A stretch of 10,246 nucleotides of DNA from Phycisphaerae bacterium (GTDB lineage Bacteria; Planctomycetota; Phycisphaerae; Sedimentisphaerales; SG8-4). The stretch's first letter is position 1, and each line of letters starts with the position of its first letter. Below the pieces are notes generated by a model. It was not told where the DNA came from, did not search any database, and saw nothing but the letters and a program-made list of their open reading frames with translations. Shown here one piece after another: positions 7,530-10,246 of the stretch. A program made the translations under genes and the position numbers. The stretch spans positions 1 to 10,246 of the forward strand of contig JAUWLI010000078.1 in assembly GCA_030613765.1 (NCBI GenBank). The letters are read 5' to 3'.

Positions 7530-9332
7530 CAGAAAAAAAGGGAAATGAAACCAAGAAGAAAAACCACAAGGGCACCCAAGCCGATGAAGGTGTCTGCCAT
7601 CGAACCGGAGCACAATCAAAAGCTGGCTAAATATGTCACCGTCGGACTTTTAGTGGTCCTTGGACTTACCTATTCACTGCACTTTCTGGGACACTTCATC
7701 TTTCCAAATACGGACTTTGCCGCATTTTTACAAATAGGCCAACAATGGCTGAGTTTTCGGATTCCGTACACAATGAAGCGTGCTCCTCTTTTCACACTGA
7801 TTACCGTGCTGGCGGGCCAGTTTTTCTCCACCCCCGACCGTTATCTTTTCGGCACCGAATTGTACAACGCCATGATGCTGCCGACTGTGATGGTTCTGAT
7901 TTACCTTGTCGGCAGGGAGTTTCTTGGCAGGGCGGCCGTCTGGGTGGCACTGCTGGCTTGTATCAGTCCGTGGATGGTGCGCATGAGCAGCCAGCCTCTG
8001 GCCGAGCTAACTTTGGTGGCACTTTTTGCCGCTACCTGTCTGTGTATCAGATCGCACATAAAATGGGCTTACTTTTTCGCGATGCTGTGCTCTATTTCTC
8101 GATGGGACATGGCCGGCCTCATCCCCGCCGTGGCCCTGGTTGACCTGATTCGAAATCGAAAATGGCCCAAGACAATAACTATGACGGCGCTGGCGTCGAT
8201 ACCTTTTGGGCTTTGTATGATTATCACATGGATGCAGTTACGAGGCCAGTCGGGAGGCGCCCATTATATCCAGGTGCTGTCAAAAGACCGGACCTTTGAG
8301 CTGGCTGCGGATTTACGCTTTTACTGGAGCAATATCTGTTCTTTTTTGAATGCTCTACTGCTGCAATCTTCTCGGCCCGGGCAGGTCAAGAGCCTGGAGG
8401 GACTGAACTCGGCAGTGTCTACGGTGACATCCTTACTGTTGGCGATAGCTTTCTTAGGAGGGAGCATAGCGGCGGTTATTAAAAAACGCTGGGAAATTAT
8501 TGTAATGCTTCTGGCGGGAATTCCGTACGTGATGGTACATGCGATATATCCGTACCGCCTGCCACGGTTTTGCGTGCCTGCTGCATGGGCCTGGCTGATT
8601 ATCAGCGCATACGGGACAATTACATTCTGGCGATGGTTCGTCGACAAGCAAAAACCTAAATTTCTGATACCCGTTCTTCAGTTGATTGCAGCGGTCATCT
8701 TTATCCTGTGGGCGGTCAAGATTCTCGCGACACTGGACTACGCCCAAACAAGGTACTGTCCGGTGATTAAACGACTTGCCCTTATATCATCTTTGGTTAC
8801 CGTTGGGGGCTTTTTTGGATTGCAGTTGATACGGCGACGCAAACTTTCTATGAAGTGGCTGATTATCCCGGCGTTCCTTGTTCTGTCAGTGGTCAGTAAT
8901 GCCGCTACGACGGGATTATTAATGGGAAACGGTCAAAGCAACGCCAATTTTAAACGCCTTGGCCTTTGGTTTCTGGAAAACGCCGAGGACGATGACCGAA
9001 TGATTACTACGATGCCCGTCTGGATGCGGATTTACACCGGTTTACCGCTTGAACGTTTCGAACATATGGTGAATATTCCACCGCTTGAAGCGAAAGATTT
9101 TCCGGCCTTTATACAGGAGTGCAGGAAGCACAATATCACCCTTATAGCGTGGGATTCGAGATTGACCGGCAAGCCCGATGGTCTTTACTACAAACTCTGG
9201 GGGCTGGACCGTATAAAAATACTGGGCTCTCCCAAAGGAAAGCGTATAGGCCCCTGCCAATTAGTACATATACTCAGCGAAGGCTCACCGGGTATTGCTG
9301 TCTACCGTATTCTCCCCGAGCCCGCAGATTGA
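7527..9332 (+). CDS. GT-C fold membrane glycosyltransferase (ArnT/PMT-like), second copy
   Basis: Polytopic membrane protein of 601 aa. It has a strongly basic N-terminus (residues 1-21), about twelve hydrophobic segments between residues 35 and 463, and a soluble C-terminal domain of about 135 residues. FPNTDFAAFLQIGQQWL (59-75) places an acidic residue, D63, in the first outer loop where GT-C enzymes keep the catalytic Asp. The C-terminal part, with WFLENAEDDDRMITTMPVWM (481-500), resembles the soluble domain of other ArnT/PMT-like proteins. Members transfer a polyprenyl-phosphate-linked sugar to an acceptor at the outer face of the membrane. It shares architecture with the GT-C protein at 2317-4173 but shows no obvious long identity by eye and lacks the Gly/Pro/Met tail, so it is not a recent duplicate. 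It ends the + strand run and converges with the NifU-like gene 21 bases away. Family-level call only; donor and acceptor unknown. Confidence 0.75.
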   Translation: MQKKREMKPRRKTTRAPKPMKVSAIEPEHNQKLAKYVTVGLLVVLGLTYSLHFLGHFIFPNTDFAAFLQIGQQWLSFRIPYTMKRAPLFTLITVLAGQFFSTPDRYLFGTELYNAMMLPTVMVLIYLVGREFLGRAAVWVALLACISPWMVRMSSQPLAELTLVALFAATCLCIRSHIKWAYFFAMLCSISRWDMAGLIPAVALVDLIRNRKWPKTITMTALASIPFGLCMIITWMQLRGQSGGAHYIQVLSKDRTFELAADLRFYWSNICSFLNALLLQSSRPGQVKSLEGLNSAVSTVTSLLLAIAFLGGSIAAVIKKRWEIIVMLLAGIPYVMVHAIYPYRLPRFCVPAAWAWLIISAYGTITFWRWFVDKQKPKFLIPVLQLIAAVIFILWAVKILATLDYAQTRYCPVIKRLALISSLVTVGGFFGLQLIRRRKLSMKWLIIPAFLVLSVVSNAATTGLLMGNGQSNANFKRLGLWFLENAEDDDRMITTMPVWMRIYTGLPLERFEHMVNIPPLEAKDFPAFIQECRKHNITLIAWDSRLTGKPDGLYYKLWGLDRIKILGSPKGKRIGPCQLVHILSEGSPGIAVYRILPEPAD

Positions 9333-9353
9333 CAACCGGCATAAAACAGGCGT

Positions 9354-9623
9354 CTAATCCACCGCCACGACTTGTTTGACCTCAGGCACTCTTTCCTTCA
9401 GGATTCTTTCGATGCCCATTGTCATCGTCATTGCAGCGCCCGGGCATCCCTGACAGGCCCCCTGCAAACGAACTCTTACGGTATTATCATCATCGGTCCC
9501 CACCAGCTCGACATCGCCGCCGTGCTCCTTCAGGGCCGGTCGAACCTCTTCCATCGCCTGCTTGACCTTTTCTTCAAAGCTGTTTTCTGCGTTCGTTGAT
9601 CCGCAATTGCACTGATCACACAT
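9354..9623 (-). CDS. NifU-like (Nfu C-terminal domain) iron-sulfur cluster protein
   Basis: Small 89-aa protein on the minus strand, essentially one NifU C-terminal (Nfu) domain. After an N-terminal tail it reads ENSFEEKVKQAMEEVRPALK (13-32) and HGGDVELVG (34-42), then a strand leading to the cluster-binding CxxC in GACQGCPGAAMTMTMGIE (55-72, C57 and C60), and ends with VPEVKQVVAVD. Nfu domains carry a [4Fe-4S] cluster at the interface of a dimer and pass it to target apoproteins. The reading frame extends upstream to 9683, but the ATG at 9623 is preceded by AGGAG with a 7-nt spacer, so I take that start. The N-terminus MCDQCNCGS holds three additional cysteines (C2, C5, C7), not part of the core fold. 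It is monocistronic as far as visible, converges with the GT-C gene and diverges from ilvB. Possible clients include Fe-S dehydratases of branched-chain synthesis, but that is speculation. Confidence 0.93.
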   Translation of the reverse strand: MCDQCNCGSTNAENSFEEKVKQAMEEVRPALKEHGGDVELVGTDDDNTVRVRLQGACQGCPGAAMTMTMGIERILKERVPEVKQVVAVD

Positions 9624-9635
9624 AAAAAATCTCCT
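9621..9635 (-). promoter_or_regulatory. Ribosome binding site fixing the start of the NifU-like gene
   Basis: CTCCT at 9631-9635 reads AGGAG on the minus strand, 7 nt before the ATG at 9623-9621. This favours the 89-residue form over the 109-residue one that would start at 9683. Confidence 0.8.
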
Positions 9636-9688
9636 AATTTTAGTTAACTGGTAACCGGTCAAACGGCAATTAACCAGTACCAATCACT

Positions 9689-9717
9689 ATTATACCGATA
9701 ATTTGCCTGCAAGCCAG
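9689..9717 (-). promoter_or_regulatory. Possible sigma-70 type promoter for the NifU-like gene
   Basis: ATTATA at 9689-9694 reads TATAAT on the minus strand, a perfect -10 box. At 17-nt spacing the -35 position (9712-9717) reads CTGGCT, only a half match to TTGACA. Transcription would start near 9682 and give a leader of about 60 nt. Confidence 0.45.
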
Positions 9718-9719
9718 CT

Positions 9720-9766
9720 ATTTTTGCTGATTTGGAAACATCTTCTTTTGGGAAACAGCCAAAAAT
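9720..9766. repeat. Imperfect inverted repeat, 10-bp arms
   Basis: ATTTTTGCTG (9720-9729) pairs with CAGCCAAAAAT (9756-9766), with a single bulged C; the loop is 26 nt. It lies between two divergent promoters, so it could be an operator or DNA-structure element. It is unlikely to be a terminator because no convergent transcripts end here. Confidence 0.4.
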
Positions 9767-9801
9767 TATTATCGACAGCTTTGCAAATTACCGAAAAATA
9801 G

Positions 9802-9830
9802 TTGATAGATAGTGACAGATGTTGTATAAT
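9802..9830 (+). promoter_or_regulatory. Strong sigma-70 type promoter for ilvB
   Basis: TTGATA (9802-9807) and a perfect TATAAT (9825-9830) are separated by 17 nt, the best promoter match in the window. Transcription should begin near 9836-9838, leaving an untranslated leader of about 200 nt before the ATG at 10035. Confidence 0.65.
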
Positions 9831-9831
9831 A

Positions 9832-9865
9832 CCTGTGTATTTGCGTGAAAACATTCAAATACAGG
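9832..9865 (+). promoter_or_regulatory. Inverted repeat over the expected ilvB transcription start
   Basis: CCTGTGTATTTG (9832-9843) pairs with CAAATACAGG (9856-9865) over ten base pairs, with a two-base bulge in the left arm and a 12-nt loop. Because its left arm begins just after the -10 box, it could act as an operator on DNA. If transcription starts early enough, it could instead be the first hairpin of the leader RNA. Confidence 0.45.
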
Positions 9866-9915
9866 CCTGAGACACTCGCTGAATGCGGGTGGTTACGGAA
9901 TTATGGCATGGCTTT

Positions 9916-9959
9916 GAACCTTCGAGCGGTTCGATCGTTTTTCTGGTGAAAGCGATTGG
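9916..9959 (+). promoter_or_regulatory. Competing hairpins in the ilvB leader (possible attenuator)
   Basis: GAACC (9916-9920) and GGTTC (9928-9932) form a 5-bp hairpin, followed five bases later by TTTTT (9938-9942). An alternative helix, ATCGTTTTTC (9934-9943) with GAAAGCGAT (9948-9956), has a 4-nt loop, one wobble and one bulge, and buries the T-run. With outer pairs to 9931-9933 it would also take part of the first hairpin's right arm. The two are therefore partly exclusive, as in an attenuator, but the first hairpin is weak for a terminator. Folding was done by eye. Confidence 0.3.
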
Positions 9960-10034
9960 CCCCTCGGAGCGAGCCAGCGGAGTCATAATCGGCCGGAATA
10001 ACGGTATAGCGTTTATCAGGAAAGGAATAACAAA

Positions 10035-10246
10035 ATGGCTTCTAAATCCCGCTCTTCGGCCGCTTCTAAAGACAAATCCTCTCTCAAGACCGGTGCCGAG
10101 ATAATAGTCGACACATTGATTAAACTGGGTGTCGACACAATGTTCGGCTATCCCGGTGGTGTGGTTCTGCCGCTTTTTGACCGACTATATGAGGCACCAA
10201 TCAATTTTATAATTCCGCGGCACGAGCAGGGGGGCTGCCATATGGC
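10035..10246 (+). CDS. ilvB: Acetolactate synthase large subunit, N-terminal fragment
   Basis: The first 70 complete codons of a thiamine-diphosphate enzyme; the gene runs off the right edge. Acetolactate synthase condenses two pyruvates, or pyruvate with 2-oxobutyrate, as the first common step of valine, leucine and isoleucine synthesis in the cytoplasm. After a Ser/Lys-rich extension of about 18 residues comes TGAEIIVDTLIKLGVDTMFG (19-38), then YPGGVVLPLFDRL (39-51) and IIPRHEQGGCHMA (59-71). E64 in RHEQ is the family's catalytic glutamate that contacts the ThDP aminopyrimidine. The usual RHEQGAAHAADG reads RHEQGGCHMA here, a mild divergence. The ATG is preceded by AGGA (10023-10026) at 8-nt spacing. 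A strong promoter and a leader of about 200 nt suggest independent regulation. Other ThDP enzymes cannot be fully excluded from the fragment, but the FGYPGG...RHEQ pair is typical of acetolactate synthase. Confidence 0.92.
   Translation, partial: MASKSRSSAASKDKSSLKTGAEIIVDTLIKLGVDTMFGYPGGVVLPLFDRLYEAPINFIIPRHEQGGCHM

Larger units (their letters stand above)
9624..10034. other. 411-bp divergent intergenic region between the NifU-like gene and ilvB
   Basis: This is the only long non-coding stretch in the window. From left to right it holds: the leader and ribosome binding site of the NifU-like gene (9624-9682); a minus-strand -10 box (9689-9694); an AT-rich inverted repeat (9720-9766); a strong plus-strand promoter (9802-9830); an inverted repeat across the expected transcription start (9832-9865); competing hairpins (9916-9959); and an 8-nt direct repeat GGAATAAC (9995-10002 and 10024-10031), the second copy overlapping the ilvB ribosome binding site. 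A short reading frame from ATG 9883 overlaps ilvB and looks like chance. Confidence 0.7.

Noticed and set aside
9333..9353. Terminator expected between the convergent GT-C and NifU-like genes
   Set aside because: Only a weak GGCG/CGCC pairing (9350-9367) without a T-run is visible; not enough to call one.
9885..9899. T-box-like string GGGTGGTTACGG
   Set aside because: It departs from the T-box consensus after TGGN, and fewer than 50 nt of leader precede it, leaving no room for a specifier domain.
9926..9942. tRNA T-arm-like GGTTCGATC
   Set aside because: The flanking bases do not form the five-base-pair stem, and no anticodon or acceptor arm is present.
9864..9980. TPP-riboswitch-like words in the ilvB leader (hairpin followed by CTGAGA, then TTTGAACCT and CCAGCGGAG)
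   Set aside because: The required 5' GGGGTGC segment is absent, since the promoter sits there. The conserved CTGG-loop-CCAG unit is not in its proper place, and P1/P2 cannot be drawn.
9883..10104. 73-codon plus-strand frame upstream of and overlapping ilvB, as a possible leader peptide
   Set aside because: No ribosome binding site; it does not end before ilvB and has no run of Val/Leu/Ile codons such as attenuation peptides carry. A four-codon ATGGCATGGCTTTGA frame nearby is too short to judge.

Overview
The window looks like a chromosomal segment of a Gram-negative-type bacterium with mid-range GC. It most resembles an uncultured member of the Planctomycetota, Phycisphaerae-like. That placement is an inference from the BNR-repeat (sialidase-fold) protein tail, the style of the flavoprotein and the membrane glycosyltransferases. 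There is no rRNA or other taxonomic marker here. Seven genes or gene parts run on the + strand (1-9332), one small gene is on the - strand (9354-9623), and an ilvB-type gene on the + strand runs off the right edge (10035-10246). I see no tRNA, rRNA, CRISPR array, insertion sequence or phage gene.

Layout: (1) 1-240 is the C-terminus of a BNR-repeat-containing protein. (2) 251-2287 encodes a soluble FAD-dependent oxidoreductase of the fumarate reductase / aspartate oxidase superfamily. (3) 2317-9332 is a tightly packed run of five genes: a GT-C type membrane glycosyltransferase with an unusual Gly/Pro/Met-rich tail; mtnA (methylthioribose-1-phosphate isomerase), which overlaps the previous stop codon by one base; a two-domain protein joining a class I methyltransferase to a DPM1/GT2-type glycosyltransferase; a second methyltransferase; and a second GT-C membrane protein. 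(4) Convergent to this run is a small NifU-like Fe-S protein. (5) A 411-bp divergent intergenic region carries promoters for both flanking genes, inverted repeats and a leader of about 200 nt. (6) The start of acetolactate synthase (large subunit) follows.

How they may work together: GT2 enzymes of the DPM1 type load a sugar onto polyprenyl phosphate, and GT-C enzymes of the ArnT/PMT type use such lipid-linked sugars as donors outside the cytoplasmic membrane. One GT2 and two GT-C proteins with two methyltransferase domains therefore read as a small envelope or protein/lipid glycosylation locus. This is inference from family knowledge and gene order; the sugar and the acceptor cannot be read from the sequence. 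MtnA belongs to methionine salvage and looks like a housekeeping passenger in the same transcript. I do not see a clearly new defence or mobile system. The points most worth a second look are the glycosylation locus as a unit, the methyltransferase domain with an altered SAM-binding loop, the ilvB leader with competing hairpins, the divergent flavoprotein, and a short intergenic repeat found in front of both GT-C genes.
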